Below are positions 50,364 to 60,065 of a DNA stretch of 64,000 nt, piece by piece; position 1 is the first letter of the stretch, and every line of letters begins with the position of its first letter. Made by a program: the position numbers and the translations under genes. The DNA comes from Streptomyces albireticuli (GTDB lineage: Bacteria; Actinomycetota; Actinomycetes; Streptomycetales; Streptomycetaceae), in NCBI RefSeq assembly GCF_002192455.1, contig NZ_CP021744.1, positions 6,720,501 to 6,784,500 of the forward strand, in the 5' to 3' direction. The notes beneath the pieces are model-generated. The model was not told the origin of the DNA. It did not search any database and saw nothing but the letters and a program-made list of their open reading frames with translations.

Positions 50364-52951
50364 CGCGTACGTACCTCCAGGGTGGCGCCGGCGACCACCG
50401 GCGGGGCGGGGCGGATCTGGTCCCGCTCGGGGACGAAGCGGACGGTCGGGTCGGGGGTGCCGGGGGCGTTGGCGAAGGAGGCGAAGCGGCGCAGCCGGTC
50501 GGGGTCGGCCAGCGTGGCCGCCCACTCGTCCTCGTACGTCTCGATGTGGCGGGCCATCAGCTCGTCCAGGTCGGCGCAGATGCCCAGCGCGTCGTCCATG
50601 ACGACCGCCCGCAGATGGTCCAGGCCGCCCTCCAGGCGCTCCAGCCAGGGGGCGGTGCGCTCCAGCCGGTCGGCGGTGCGGATGTAGAACATCAGGAACC
50701 GGTCGATCGTGCGGATCAGGGTCTCCCGGTCGAGGTCGGCGGCGAGCAGATCGGCGTGGCGCGGCGCCGTGCCGCCGTTGCCGCCGACGTAGAGGTTCCA
50801 CCCCGCCGAGGTGGCGATCACCCCGAAGTCCTTGCTCCGCGCCTCGGCGCACTCCCGGGCGCAGCCGGACACCGCGGACTTCAGCTTGTGCGGGGCGCGC
50901 AGGCCCCGGTAGCGCAGCTCCAGCTCGATGGCGAGGGACACCGAGTCCTGCACCCCGTAGCGGCACCAGGTCTCGCCGACGCAGGACTTCACGGTGCGCA
51001 GGGCCTTGCCGTAGGCGTGCCCGGACTCGAAGCCGGCGTCCACCAGGCGCCTCCAGATCAGCGGCAGCTCGTCCACCCGGGCGCCGAAGAGGTCGATCCG
51101 CTGACCGCCGGTGATCTTCGTGTAGAGCCGGAAGTCACGGGCGATCTCCCCGATGACGATCAGACCCTCGGGGCTGATCTCACCGCCCGGCACCCGGGGC
51201 ACGACCGAGTACGAGCCGTTGCGCTGGAGGTTGGCCAGGAAGTGGTCGTTGGTGTCCTGGAGGGCGGCCTGCTCGCCGTCCAGGATGTGGCCGTTGCCGA
51301 GGCTCGCGAGGATCGAGGCGACGACGGGCTTGCAGACGTCGCAGCCCTCGCCGGTGCCGTGCTCGTCGACCAGCCGGGAGAAGCCGGTGATGCCCTTCAC
51401 CCGGACGATCTCGTACAGCTCGGCGCGGGTGAGCGCGAAGTGCTCGCACAGCCCCCGGGAGGTCTCCATGCCGCCCGCCGCCAGCTCCTCGGCGACCACG
51501 GTCTCCAGCAGCCGCACGCAACTGCCGCAGCCCGTGCCCGCCCTGGTGCACTTCTTGACCTCCGGGACGGACGCGCGGCCCCGGTCCCGCACGGCCGCCC
51601 TGACCTCGCCCTTGCTCACGTGGTGGCAGGAGCACACGACCGCCTCGTCGGGCAGCGTCACCGGCCCGGCCGGGGCGCTCGCGGCGGGCAGCACCAGCCG
51701 CTCGGGCGGTGTGGTCAGCGGGGTGCCGCTGACGGCCAGCGGGCGCAGCGTCCCGTACGCCTCGGTGTCCCCGACCAGCACCCCGCCGAGCAGGGCGCCG
51801 TCGGCGCCGATCACCAGCTTCTTGTACACGCCCTCGCGGCTGCTGGAGTACAGGACGTCGAGCGCGCCCTCGGTGGTGCCGTGCGCGTCGCCGAAGCTGG
51901 CCACGTCCACGCCCAGCAGCTTGAGCTTGGTGGAGGTGTCGGCCCCGGTGAAGGAGCCCTCGGCGCCCGTGAGTTCGCGGGCGGCGGCCTCGGCCATCGC
52001 GTAACCCGGGGCGACGAGCCCGTACACGCGGCCGTCGGCGGCCAGCGCGCACTCGCCGATGGCCAGGACGGCGGGGTCGGCGGTGCGGCACCGCTCGTCG
52101 ACGACGATCCCGCCGCGCTCGCCCACGGGCAGCCCGCAGGCGCGGGCCAGTTCGTCGCGCGGGCGCACCCCCGCGGAGAAGACCACCAGACCGGCGGCCA
52201 GCTCCGTGCCGTCGGACAGCGTCAGGCCGCGCACCCGGCCGTCGTCCCCGGTGTCGATCCGCCCGGCGCCGGCACCGGTGTGCACGACGACGCCCAGTTC
52301 CTCGATCTTGCGGCGCAGGACCGCGCCGCCGCCCTCGTCCACCTGGAGGGCCATCAGCCGTGGGGCGAACTCCACCACATGGGTCTCCAGCCCCATGGCC
52401 CGCAGCGCGCCGGCCGCCTCCAGGCCGAGCAGCCCGCCGCCGATGACGACGCCCACCCGGGCGCCGGTGGCGTCGGCCCGGATCGCCTCCAGGTCCTCCA
52501 GGGTCCGGTAGACGTGGGTGCCGGGGGCGTCGTGCCCCGGCACCGGCGGCACGAAGGCGTACGAGCCGGTGGCCAGCACCAGCGCGTCGTAGGGCAGCCG
52601 GTGCCCGGCGGCGGTGGTGACCGTCCGGGCGGCCCGGTCGACGGCGGCGGCGGGCTCGGCCAGCCGCAGCTCGATGCCGTGGTCCGCCATGAACCCCTCG
52701 GGGCACAGGGCGAGCTCCTCGGCGGAGGTCCCCGAGAACCACGAGGTCAGCTGGACGCGGTCGTAGGCGGGCCGGGGTTCCTCGGCGAGCACGGTCACCC
52801 GCCATCCGGCGGTGCGCCCGGCCCCGTCGGCCCCGTCGGCCCCGTCGGCCCCGTCGGTCCGTCCGGTCCGTCCGGTCCGTTCGGCCAGGGCTTCCAGGAA
52901 GCGCTGGCCGACCATGCCGTGGCCGACCAGGACCAGCTCCTTCGTCGTCAT
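50360..52951 (-). CDS. nirB: Assimilatory nitrite reductase large subunit
   Basis: 863 residues. Order: FAD/NAD(P)H-binding half (LVLVGHGMVGQRF, VGVVIGGGLLGLEAAGAL, FSAGVRPRDEL), BFD-like [2Fe-2S] motifs (VVCSCHHVSKGEV ... CTRAGTGCGSC), a second BFD-like repeat (GEGCDVCKPVVASIL), then the siroheme/[4Fe-4S] domain with VKSCVGETWCRYG and SGCARECAEARSKDFG. It reduces nitrite to ammonium with NAD(P)H. The insert at residues 24-48 (GRTGRTDGADGADGAD) comes from a 9-base tandem repeat. Both ends overlap neighbouring genes by 4 bases. Confidence 0.95.
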   Translation of the reverse strand: MTTKELVLVGHGMVGQRFLEALAERTGRTGRTDGADGADGADGAGRTAGWRVTVLAEEPRPAYDRVQLTSWFSGTSAEELALCPEGFMADHGIELRLAEPAAAVDRAARTVTTAAGHRLPYDALVLATGSYAFVPPVPGHDAPGTHVYRTLEDLEAIRADATGARVGVVIGGGLLGLEAAGALRAMGLETHVVEFAPRLMALQVDEGGGAVLRRKIEELGVVVHTGAGAGRIDTGDDGRVRGLTLSDGTELAAGLVVFSAGVRPRDELARACGLPVGERGGIVVDERCRTADPAVLAIGECALAADGRVYGLVAPGYAMAEAAARELTGAEGSFTGADTSTKLKLLGVDVASFGDAHGTTEGALDVLYSSSREGVYKKLVIGADGALLGGVLVGDTEAYGTLRPLAVSGTPLTTPPERLVLPAASAPAGPVTLPDEAVVCSCHHVSKGEVRAAVRDRGRASVPEVKKCTRAGTGCGSCVRLLETVVAEELAAGGMETSRGLCEHFALTRAELYEIVRVKGITGFSRLVDEHGTGEGCDVCKPVVASILASLGNGHILDGEQAALQDTNDHFLANLQRNGSYSVVPRVPGGEISPEGLIVIGEIARDFRLYTKITGGQRIDLFGARVDELPLIWRRLVDAGFESGHAYGKALRTVKSCVGETWCRYGVQDSVSLAIELELRYRGLRAPHKLKSAVSGCARECAEARSKDFGVIATSAGWNLYVGGNGGTAPRHADLLAADLDRETLIRTIDRFLMFYIRTADRLERTAPWLERLEGGLDHLRAVVMDDALGICADLDELMARHIETYEDEWAATLADPDRLRRFASFANAPGTPDPTVRFVPERDQIRPAPPVVAGATLEVRTR
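52818..52882 (-). repeat. 9-bp tandem repeat within nirB
   Basis: GGCCCCGTC units repeated four times, then CCGTCCGGT-type units, encode a GAD/GRT-repeat insert between the first Rossmann strand and the rest of the FAD domain. It looks like recent slippage expansion. Confidence 0.7.
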
Positions 52952-54197
52952 CGGGACGCTCCTCGGGTGATCAGCAGGGAAAGGGGGTCCACGGGCAGCG
53001 GGTCGTCCCGCTCGTAGACCCGGGAGAGGGCGCAGGCCGCGGCCGGGTCGCCCAGGAGGATGCCGCCGACGAGCCGGTCGCCGCGCAGCACGAGCTTCCG
53101 GTACGCGCCGCGGGTGGCGTCGGCCAGCCGGAGCACGTCGAGCCCCGGGCCCTCACCCCCGGTCTCGCCGAACGCCGCGTACTCCAGGGGCCGGCCGTCA
53201 GCCGGGCCAGCGGGCGCGAACCGCGGTACACCGCGCCCGGATCGGCGCCCGAGAGCCGCGCCGCCAGCACGTCGGCCTGGTCCCAGGCGGCCAGGGCCGT
53301 GCCGTGCGCGACGCCCCGGTGCTCGGCGCAGTCGCCGATCGCGTACACGCCCGGCGCGCAGGCCAGGGCGTCGTCGACCACGACCCCGGTGCGGACCGGC
53401 AGGCCGGCCGCGCGGGCCGGGCCGGTGCGCGGCCGCACCCCGCAGGCCAGCACCACCAGGTCCGCGTCCAGCACGCGGCCGCAGGCCAGTTCCACGCCGG
53501 TGACCCGGCCGGTGCCGCGCAGGGCGCGGGCCCGGCTGCCGGCGCTGACCGCGACGCCCAGCGCGGCGAGCCCGTGCCGCAGCAGCGCGGCGGCCTGCGC
53601 GTCGAGGTGCCTTTCGGCCAGGTGCGGTGCCAACTGGACGATCTCCACGGGCAGCCCGCCGGGGAGCCGTCGCCCGCGGCCCGGCACCGTCAGCGCGCGG
53701 GCCGCGCTCACCCCGAGCACCCCGCCGCCGATGACGACCGCGCGCTCCGCGGACGCCGCGGCCCCGGCCAGCCGCCGGCAGTCGTCGAGGGTGCGGAAGA
53801 CGTGCACGCCCTCCCGCAGGGAACCGTCCGGGCCGCGCAGGCCGCGCACCGGCGGCAGGACCGGCTCGGCCCCGGTGGCCAGCACCAGCGCGTCGTACGC
53901 CGCGCGCGTGCCGTCCGCCAGGCGCAGGACGCGGGCGCCCGGGTCCACGGCGGTGACCTCGCAACCGGTCCGGGCGACCGCCGCCCCGTACGGCAGGGTC
54001 AGCGCCTCCGCGCCGTACCGCCCGGTGAGCACGTCCGTGAGCAGCACCCTGTTGTACGGGGCGGCCGGTTCGGCGCCGTAGAGGGTCACCTCGCCCCGGC
54101 CGCCCAGGGCGTGGAACCGCTCGGCGAAGCGGGCGGCGGCCATGCCCGTGCCCACCACGGCGACGGCGCCCGCAGCGGGGTCGCGGTCGCGCCTCAC
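52948..54197 (-). pseudogene. FAD-dependent NAD(P)H oxidoreductase of nitrate assimilation, frameshifted
   Basis: The GTG start at 54197 overlaps the nasA stop (GTGA). One frame encodes AVAVVGTGMAAARF, LATGAEPVLPPVRG, VVIGGGVLGVSAARAL, and VYAIGDCAEHRG up to SRPLARLT. The conserved end (ADGRPLEYAAFGE, GAYRKLVLRGDRLVGGILLGD) continues in another frame whose stop at 52948 overlaps the nirB ATG. The frames join between about 53190 and 53212, as if one base were missing. It should pass electrons from NAD(P)H to NasA. Both end overlaps are intact, so the change is recent, a sequencing error, or bypassed by frameshifting. Confidence 0.8.
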
Positions 54198-56290
54198 CGG
54201 TCCGCCTCCGCGGCGGCCGGCTCCACGCGCACCGCGCACACCTTGAACTCGGGCATCCCCGACACCGGGTCGAGGGCCGGGTTGGTGACCGAGTTGGCCC
54301 GCCCCTCGCCGCCCCAGTGGAACGGCATGAAGACCGTGTCCGGCCGGATGGCGTCGGTCACCCGGGCCGGGGCCACCGCCCGCCCGCGCCGGCTGCTGAC
54401 GGTCAGCAACTGACCCTCCGCCACCCCGAGCCGCCCGGCGAGGGCGGGGTGCAGCTCCACGAACGGGCCGGGCGCGGCCTTGTCGAGCTCCTCGACGCGG
54501 CGGGTCTGCGCCCCGCTCTGGTACTGCCCCACCACCCGGCCCGTCGTCAGGAACAGCGGGAAGTCCGCGTCCGGCTCCTCCGCCGCCGGGCGGTGCGACA
54601 CGGCGGCGAACCGCGCCCGGCCGTCCGGGGTGGCGAAGCGGTCCAGGAACATCCGGGGCGTGCCCGGGTGCGCCTCGTCCGGGCAGGGCCAGAACACCCC
54701 GTCCTCGGCGCCGATCCGGCCGTAGCTGATGCCCGCGTAGTCCGCCGGGCCGCCCGCCGAGGCCCGCCGCAGCTCCTCGAACACCTCCTCCGGGTCCGCC
54801 GGGAAGCCCTCCGGCACCCCCAGCCTCCCGGCCAGCGCGCCCAGCACCGCGAGGTCGTCGCGGACGCCCGGCGGCGCGTCGACGGCCCGCCGGCGCAGGA
54901 TCACCCGGCCCTCCAGGTTGGTGAGGGTGCCGGTCTCCTCCGCCCACTGGGTGGACGGCAGGACGACGTCGGCCAGCCGGGCGGTCTCGGAGAGCACCGG
55001 GTCGGCGACGACGAGGAGGTCCAGCGCCCCCAGCCGCTCGGTCACATGCGCCGCGCGGGGCGCGGACACCACCGGGTTGGAGCCCATCACCAGCAGGGCC
55101 CGCACCCCGTCCGCCCGGCCGAGGCGGTCCAGCAGCTCGTAGGCCGACCGGCCGGGACCCGGCAGGTCACCGGGGTCCACGCCCCACACCGAGGCGACGT
55201 GGGAGCGGGCCGCCGGGTCCTCGATCGAGCGGTACCCGGGCAGCTGGTCGGCCTTCTGGCCGTGCTCCCGCCCGCCCTGGCCGTTGCCCTGCCCGGTGAG
55301 GCAGCCGTATCCGGACAGCGGCCGCCCCGACCTGCCGGTCGCCAGGCACAGGTTGATCCACGCGCCGACGGTGTCCGTGCCCTTGCTGTGCTGCTCGGGG
55401 CCCCGGGCGGTCAGCACCATGCCGTCCGGGGCGGCCGTGAACATCTCCACGGCGGCGGACAGCGCCGCCGCCGGCACCCCCGTCAGCCGTTCCACCCGCT
55501 CCGGCCAGTGCGCCATCGCCGCGGCCCGGGCCGCCGCGAAACCCGTCGTGCGCCGGGCGATGAACTCCTCGTCCAGGTGCCCGTCCGCGACGACCAGGTG
55601 CAGCAGCCCCAGGGCGAGCGCCAGATCGCCGCCCGGCAGCGGCTGGAGGTGCAGATCGGCCAGCTCGGCCGTCCGGGTCCGGCGCGGGTCGACGACGATC
55701 AGCCTGCCGCCGTTCTCCCGCAGCTCGCGGAAGTAGCGCAGCGCCGGCGGCATCGTCTCGGCCGGGTTCGAACCGACCAGGATCACACAGCCCGTGCGGG
55801 CGATGTCCGCCATCGGGAAGGGCAGGCCCCGGTCGAGGCCGAACGCCCGCCGGTGCGCGGCCGCCGCGGACGACATGCAGAACCGGCCGTTGTAGTCGAT
55901 GTTCGCCGTCCGCAGCGCCACCCGGGCGAACTTGCCCAGCAGATACGCCTTCTCGTTCGTCAGCCCGCCCCCGCCGAACACCCCCACGGCGTCCCGCCCG
56001 TACCGGTCCCGCGCGGCGGCCAGGCCCGCGGCGACCCGGTCCAGCGCCTCGTCCCAGGACGCGGGCCGCGGCTCACCGCCCCGTACGTCGCGCACCAGCG
56101 GCTCCACCAGCCGGACGCCCGGCCGCAGCACCGCCGCGGCCGTCCGCCCCTTGCCGCACAGCGCCCCCAGGTTCACCGGGAACTCCGGCCGCTCCAGGAC
56201 CTCGACCGGGGCCGCGCCGGCGTCCGTGGTGCGCAGCCGCATCCCGCACTGGAGCGAGCAGTACGGGCAGTGGGTGTCGGTGGTCGTCAT
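54194..56290 (-). CDS. nasA: Assimilatory nitrate reductase catalytic subunit
   Basis: 698 residues from the ATG at 56290. The N-terminal [4Fe-4S] site is CPYCSLQCGM with the fourth Cys in GALCGKGR. Molybdopterin-domain motifs follow: GGGGLTNEKAYLLGKFAR, CVILVGSNPAETMPP, GCLTGQGNGQGGREHG and LPSTQWAEETGTLTNLEGR. The C-terminal domain has LTTGRVVGQYQSGAQTRR and FMPFHWGGEGRANSVTNPALDP. It lacks a Tat signal, so it is cytoplasmic and assimilatory. First gene of a four-gene overlapping operon; the GlnR-box-like array lies 132-169 bases upstream. Confidence 0.95.
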   Translation of the reverse strand: MTTTDTHCPYCSLQCGMRLRTTDAGAAPVEVLERPEFPVNLGALCGKGRTAAAVLRPGVRLVEPLVRDVRGGEPRPASWDEALDRVAAGLAAARDRYGRDAVGVFGGGGLTNEKAYLLGKFARVALRTANIDYNGRFCMSSAAAAHRRAFGLDRGLPFPMADIARTGCVILVGSNPAETMPPALRYFRELRENGGRLIVVDPRRTRTAELADLHLQPLPGGDLALALGLLHLVVADGHLDEEFIARRTTGFAAARAAAMAHWPERVERLTGVPAAALSAAVEMFTAAPDGMVLTARGPEQHSKGTDTVGAWINLCLATGRSGRPLSGYGCLTGQGNGQGGREHGQKADQLPGYRSIEDPAARSHVASVWGVDPGDLPGPGRSAYELLDRLGRADGVRALLVMGSNPVVSAPRAAHVTERLGALDLLVVADPVLSETARLADVVLPSTQWAEETGTLTNLEGRVILRRRAVDAPPGVRDDLAVLGALAGRLGVPEGFPADPEEVFEELRRASAGGPADYAGISYGRIGAEDGVFWPCPDEAHPGTPRMFLDRFATPDGRARFAAVSHRPAAEEPDADFPLFLTTGRVVGQYQSGAQTRRVEELDKAAPGPFVELHPALAGRLGVAEGQLLTVSSRRGRAVAPARVTDAIRPDTVFMPFHWGGEGRANSVTNPALDPVSGMPEFKVCAVRVEPAAAEADR

Positions 56291-56421
56291 GCCCAAGAGC
56301 GTCGCCGCCGTCCGTGTCATGGCCGATTCGGCGGTGTTGCCGGCACGGAACACACCGCTCACACACCGGCCGGACGGGCGTGGGCGGTACGACATCCTTC
56401 GTAACGCCGGCCGGGGTTTCG

Positions 56422-56459
56422 CTAACCCTCGTGTGACGGGGGCGCAACGAGGCCGAAAC
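56422..56459. promoter_or_regulatory. GlnR-box-like array between nasA and nnaR
   Basis: Four half-sites with exact 6-base spacers: CTAAC (56422-56426), GTGAC (56433-56437), GCAAC (56444-56448), GAAAC (56455-56459). This fits gTnAc-n6-GaAAc periodicity of GlnR sites. In Streptomyces GlnR and NnaR co-activate nitrate assimilation genes. A weaker set, GTTGC / GGAAC / CTCAC with the same spacing, lies at 56336-56362, closer to nasA. Confidence 0.6.
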
Positions 56460-56473
56460 CGTACGGGCGGACG

Positions 56474-57616
56474 ATGCGGTGCATGGGAACAGGCGCCACC
56501 ACCGCAGAGGCCGGTCCACTGACGGGCTTCGTGATCGGGGTGACCGCCGACCGGCGCCGCGACGAACTGACAGCACTGCTCGAACGCCGGGGCGCCCGGG
56601 TCACTGGGGCACCCGCCATGCGGATCGTCCCCACGGAGGACGACGTGGCCCTGCGCCGCGCCACCGAGGCGTGCCTCACCCGGCCGCTCGACTACGTGGT
56701 GGCGACGACCGGCGTCGGCTGGCGCGGCTGGATGAGCGCCGCCGAGGGCTGGGGGCACGGGGCCCGCCTGGCCGAGCTGTGCCGGGCCGCGACGGTGCTC
56801 AGCCGGGGCCCCAAGGCCACCGGCGCCGTACGGGCCAGCGGACTGGCGGAGACCTGGTCGCCCCGCACCGAGGGCTGCGACGAACTGCTGTCCTGGATGC
56901 TCGCCCGGGGCGTGCGCGGCCGCCGGATAGCCGTGCAGGAGCACGGCGCGCCCGCCGACGGCTTCGCCGCCGCGCTCCGCGACCACGGCGCCCAGGTGAT
57001 AGAGGTGCGGGTCTACCGGTGGGCGCCGCCGCCCGACCCCGAGGCGGTGCGCCGCCTGGCCGAGCAGACGGCCCGCCGCGAGGTGCACGCCCTGACCTTC
57101 ACCAGCGCCCCGGCGATCGGATACTTCCTGGAGGCCGCGCGCGTGGCGGGCCTGCGCGAGGAGGTGCTCACCGCGCTGCGCGGGGCTGTGGTGCCGGTGT
57201 GTGTCGGACCGCTGTGCGCCCGGCCGCTGGAGGACCTCGGGGTGCCGGCCGTCCGGCCGGAGCGCGGCAGGCTCGGCGCCCTGGTCCGTACGCTCACCGA
57301 GACCCTGCCCGCCCGGGGCCGGCGGGAACTGCGGGCCGGCGGCCGGGACATGGCCCTCCAGGGCAGCGCGCTCCTGGTCGGGGGCGAGAGCATCTGGCTG
57401 CCGCCGGTGCCGGCCGCGCTCCTGCACGCCCTGGCCGAGCGGCCGGGCCGGGTGCTCAGCCGCCCCGATCTGCTGCGCCGGGTATGGGCGGACTCGCCGC
57501 CGGACGAGCACGCCGTCGAGGCCGCCGTGGCCAGGCTGCGGCACGGGCTCGGCGCGTACGCGGGCCTGGTGCGCACCGTCCCGAAGCGGGGGTACCGGCT
57601 GGCGGTGGACGGCTGA
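56474..57616 (+). CDS. nnaR: NnaR: uroporphyrinogen-III synthase-like domain plus winged helix, nitrate assimilation regulator
   Basis: 380 residues from the ATG at 56474 (another at 56483). Residues about 18-270 form a HemD-like domain (GFVIGVTADRRRDEL, VVATTGVGWRGW, TFTSAPAIGYFLEAA). The C-terminal 90 residues are an OmpR-type winged helix (LHALAERPGRVLSRPDLLRRVW, EAAVARLRHGLGAY, LVRTVPKRGYRLAVDG). The same architecture defines NnaR, which helps GlnR activate nas/nir genes. The divergent position beside nasA supports the call. A real uroporphyrinogen synthase would be expected in a hem operon and lack the DNA-binding domain. Confidence 0.88.
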   Translation: MRCMGTGATTAEAGPLTGFVIGVTADRRRDELTALLERRGARVTGAPAMRIVPTEDDVALRRATEACLTRPLDYVVATTGVGWRGWMSAAEGWGHGARLAELCRAATVLSRGPKATGAVRASGLAETWSPRTEGCDELLSWMLARGVRGRRIAVQEHGAPADGFAAALRDHGAQVIEVRVYRWAPPPDPEAVRRLAEQTARREVHALTFTSAPAIGYFLEAARVAGLREEVLTALRGAVVPVCVGPLCARPLEDLGVPAVRPERGRLGALVRTLTETLPARGRRELRAGGRDMALQGSALLVGGESIWLPPVPAALLHALAERPGRVLSRPDLLRRVWADSPPDEHAVEAAVARLRHGLGAYAGLVRTVPKRGYRLAVDG

Positions 57617-57646
57617 GCCGGGCCGGGGGAGCGGGGACAGGGCTGA

Positions 57647-57687
57647 GGCCGGCCGCCCGCGCGCTCACGGCGCGCGGACGGCCGGCC
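57647..57687. terminator. Bidirectional hairpin terminator, 18-bp stem with one mismatch
   Basis: GGCCGGCCGCCCGCGCGC (57647-57664) pairs with 57670-57687. It lies 30 bases after the nnaR stop, between convergent genes. Confidence 0.75.
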
Positions 57688-57839
57688 CGTTCGTGGGGAC
57701 GCCCGTCCGGAGGCGGCGGGCCGGCCGCCGGGGGTGCGGACCGGCCCGCCGTTCCGGAATGCCCGTCACGCGCGAGGCGTGCCGGGCGTGCCGGTTGGGC
57801 CGGGCGCGCCGGGGCGCCCGACTCGGCGTCTCTCGTGGC

Positions 57840-59978
57840 TCATGTGCCGAACTCCGCGGTCAGTTCCGCCCGGGTGGCCTCCAGCCGGCCGTGGACGGCG
57901 TCCACCACGTGCGGCCGGTACGCCGCCGGGGAGAAGTGCCGCACGGCCCGGTCGAGCACGGCGCCGGACCGGTCGAGTTCGCCGAGGCGGGCGTGGGCGC
58001 GGGCGAGGCGCCGCATCGCGAGGTCCAGGGTGATGTCGTCGACGCCCCGCCCCCGCAGGGAGGCCTCCACCACCGGTGACAACTGCCGGACGCCCTCCGC
58101 GGCGTCGGCCGGACGCACGCTCACCCCCGTACCGCCGGGGGCGATGCTCTTGAACTCGCTCTCCGCGTTGAGCCCTTTCACCAGCCGGGCGTGGACGGCC
58201 AGCCGGTGCCGCGGATAGCGCTCGACGACCTCGTCGAACGCGTCGTTGCCGGCCCGCAGCGAGGGCGCGTCGGAGCCGCGCAGCGCGAGGAGCGCGCCCT
58301 GCTCCTCTCCCGTCATCAGCTCGGCGACGTGTTCGTCGGCCTCGGACAGCGGGTGCCTGACGACGATCCGCAGGGCGGGCGAGACGACCCGGGAGCCGTC
58401 CGACGCGACGTGACGGGCGCGCAGCAGGTAGGTGCCCGGCTGCGCGAAGTGGTGCCCGTCCTGGCCGTAGCCGATGTACGCGCTGGTGCGGACCGAGGGC
58501 CGGTCCGCGTCGAGGCGCACCGTACGGCGCTCGTCGACGCAGCGGCGCAGCAGCGGCCGGTGGAGCACGGTCCGCCCGGAGGGCTGCCGGATGAGGACGT
58601 CCGTCATGTCGTCGTCCGGGTGGAGGAAGGCGTGGGTGGAGCGGCCGCGCGGGTCGGTCGTGGCGAGCTCCAGTTCCACGACGACCGGCTCGCCGTAGGC
58701 GAAGGCGCTCCTGGCCCGCAGGGTCAGCCGGAGCCCCGACTCGTCGGCCAGGGGCGGTGCGAAGAGTTCGGCGTCGGCGGAGCCCGTGGTGAAGGGGCTC
58801 GCCCCCATGACCACATTCCGGTAGAAGCCGTGCCGCAGGTGCAGGATTTCCTCCGGGGTGAACTGGAAGGGGAAAGCCGCCCAATAGGCGGCGGTGCCCG
58901 AGGGGTCACCGGAGCCGGGGTCGTAGTTCTGCGGATAGTTCATCCAGGAGAGGTCTCCCAGACCGCCGTTCGGGCCGAGCGGTGCCGGGGGGCGGGCGAG
59001 GTTCTTCTGCCAGGAGTGCAGCAGGTTGAAGGAATGGCCGAGCTCGTGGACATATGTGCGCAGCTGTGCGCGCCGGGAGGCGGCGTCGGCACCCTGGATC
59101 TGGTCGTGGAACACCGCGCAGCCCTGCCGCTGGAAAGCGTCCCGGGCGTCGAACATGATGCCGCGCACACCCGCCATTTCCGCGTAACTCCCGGCCACCA
59201 GCAGCCATACCTTCCACTGCGGAGCATTCCGCCACATGCTGAAGCGGCTCTGCATCGCGGCGTGGAGTTCGCGGTCGGTCCAGCCGTCGGGGCTGTCGGC
59301 CACGACGTTCGCGCCGCCGGACACCCGCAGTTCGACGCCCGCCTCGGCGTACGCCCCCGGCACCGTCAGCAGGCGCGGCGGGCTGCCCGCGGGCCGCGGC
59401 AGGGACCCGGTGTCGTACGACACGAAGGGGGCCTTGCCCGCCACCGAGTCCTGCTCCCACTCGACGGTGCGGAAGAACGGCGACTCGTACGCGCAGCTGT
59501 AGACGGTGCCCGGCGCTCCCGTGGCCCGGGCGAACCGCACCTCCGCGGCGGCCGGCGGCCGGTCGGACGGCTGCCGGGGGACGGTCACGCGCACGACCGG
59601 GAAGGCCACCGGCGCGGTGAAGGTCCCCTCGCCCTCGATCACCACCTCGGACGGCGACCAGGTGACGGCCGGGGCGTGGACGACGAAGGAGCCCGCGTAG
59701 GCGGTGGTGGCGCCGCTGGTGCCGAAGAAGTCGCCGCTCACCTTTCCGAGCGGCCGGGCGCCGTCGACGTCCACCCGCAGTTCCAGCCGCCGGGTGCCGG
59801 AGCCGCCGCGGTAGCGGCCGTGCACGGGGTGCGGGGCGACCGCCGGCGCCCCGGGGAGCGCGCCGGATTCCGGGGTTTCCGCGGCCGCCACCGGTGAATC
59901 GGAGAATTCTGTTCCGGATATCCCGGACGCTTTCGGTACCGCCGGGCCGGCGGTGGGGTCTCCCGTGGCTGACGGCAT
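57840..59978 (-). CDS. Metzincin-type zinc metalloprotease, no visible signal peptide
   Basis: 712 residues from the ATG at 59978. After a polar N-terminus comes a beta-rich region (about 55-130), then a catalytic domain with YVHELGHSFNLLHSW: His311, Glu312, His315 and His321 make the metzincin HExxHxxxxxH zinc site, and SWMNYPQNY may supply the Met-turn. The C-terminal 330 residues include beta-sandwich parts and a helical TPR-like end (LAMRRLARAHARLGELDRSG). No Sec or Tat signal is seen. It is divergent from a papain-like protein gene and shares its promoter region. Confidence 0.78.
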   Translation of the reverse strand: MPSATGDPTAGPAVPKASGISGTEFSDSPVAAAETPESGALPGAPAVAPHPVHGRYRGGSGTRRLELRVDVDGARPLGKVSGDFFGTSGATTAYAGSFVVHAPAVTWSPSEVVIEGEGTFTAPVAFPVVRVTVPRQPSDRPPAAAEVRFARATGAPGTVYSCAYESPFFRTVEWEQDSVAGKAPFVSYDTGSLPRPAGSPPRLLTVPGAYAEAGVELRVSGGANVVADSPDGWTDRELHAAMQSRFSMWRNAPQWKVWLLVAGSYAEMAGVRGIMFDARDAFQRQGCAVFHDQIQGADAASRRAQLRTYVHELGHSFNLLHSWQKNLARPPAPLGPNGGLGDLSWMNYPQNYDPGSGDPSGTAAYWAAFPFQFTPEEILHLRHGFYRNVVMGASPFTTGSADAELFAPPLADESGLRLTLRARSAFAYGEPVVVELELATTDPRGRSTHAFLHPDDDMTDVLIRQPSGRTVLHRPLLRRCVDERRTVRLDADRPSVRTSAYIGYGQDGHHFAQPGTYLLRARHVASDGSRVVSPALRIVVRHPLSEADEHVAELMTGEEQGALLALRGSDAPSLRAGNDAFDEVVERYPRHRLAVHARLVKGLNAESEFKSIAPGGTGVSVRPADAAEGVRQLSPVVEASLRGRGVDDITLDLAMRRLARAHARLGELDRSGAVLDRAVRHFSPAAYRPHVVDAVHGRLEATRAELTAEFGT

Positions 59979-60021
59979 CCTGACGAACCCCCCGATCGCC
60001 TCGAATACGCCTCGCGGCGCG

Positions 60022-60065
60022 CCCTTGTGCAAGGGACATTCCCAGCGGCGCCCACCATGTGTCAA
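60022..60065 (-). promoter_or_regulatory. Promoter with TTGACA -35 and CCCTTGTGCAAGGG palindrome
   Basis: On the minus strand TTGACA (complement of 60060-60065) is followed after 18 bases by GAATGT as -10. A 14-base palindrome CCCTTGTGCAAGGG (60022-60035) lies near the predicted transcription start of the metalloprotease, a natural operator position. Confidence 0.5.

Noticed and set aside
56336..56362. Second GlnR-like set GTTGC/GGAAC/CTCAC with 6-base spacers near nasA
   Set aside because: Spacing fits but the bases diverge too far from gTnAc/GaAAc; kept only as a weak possibility.
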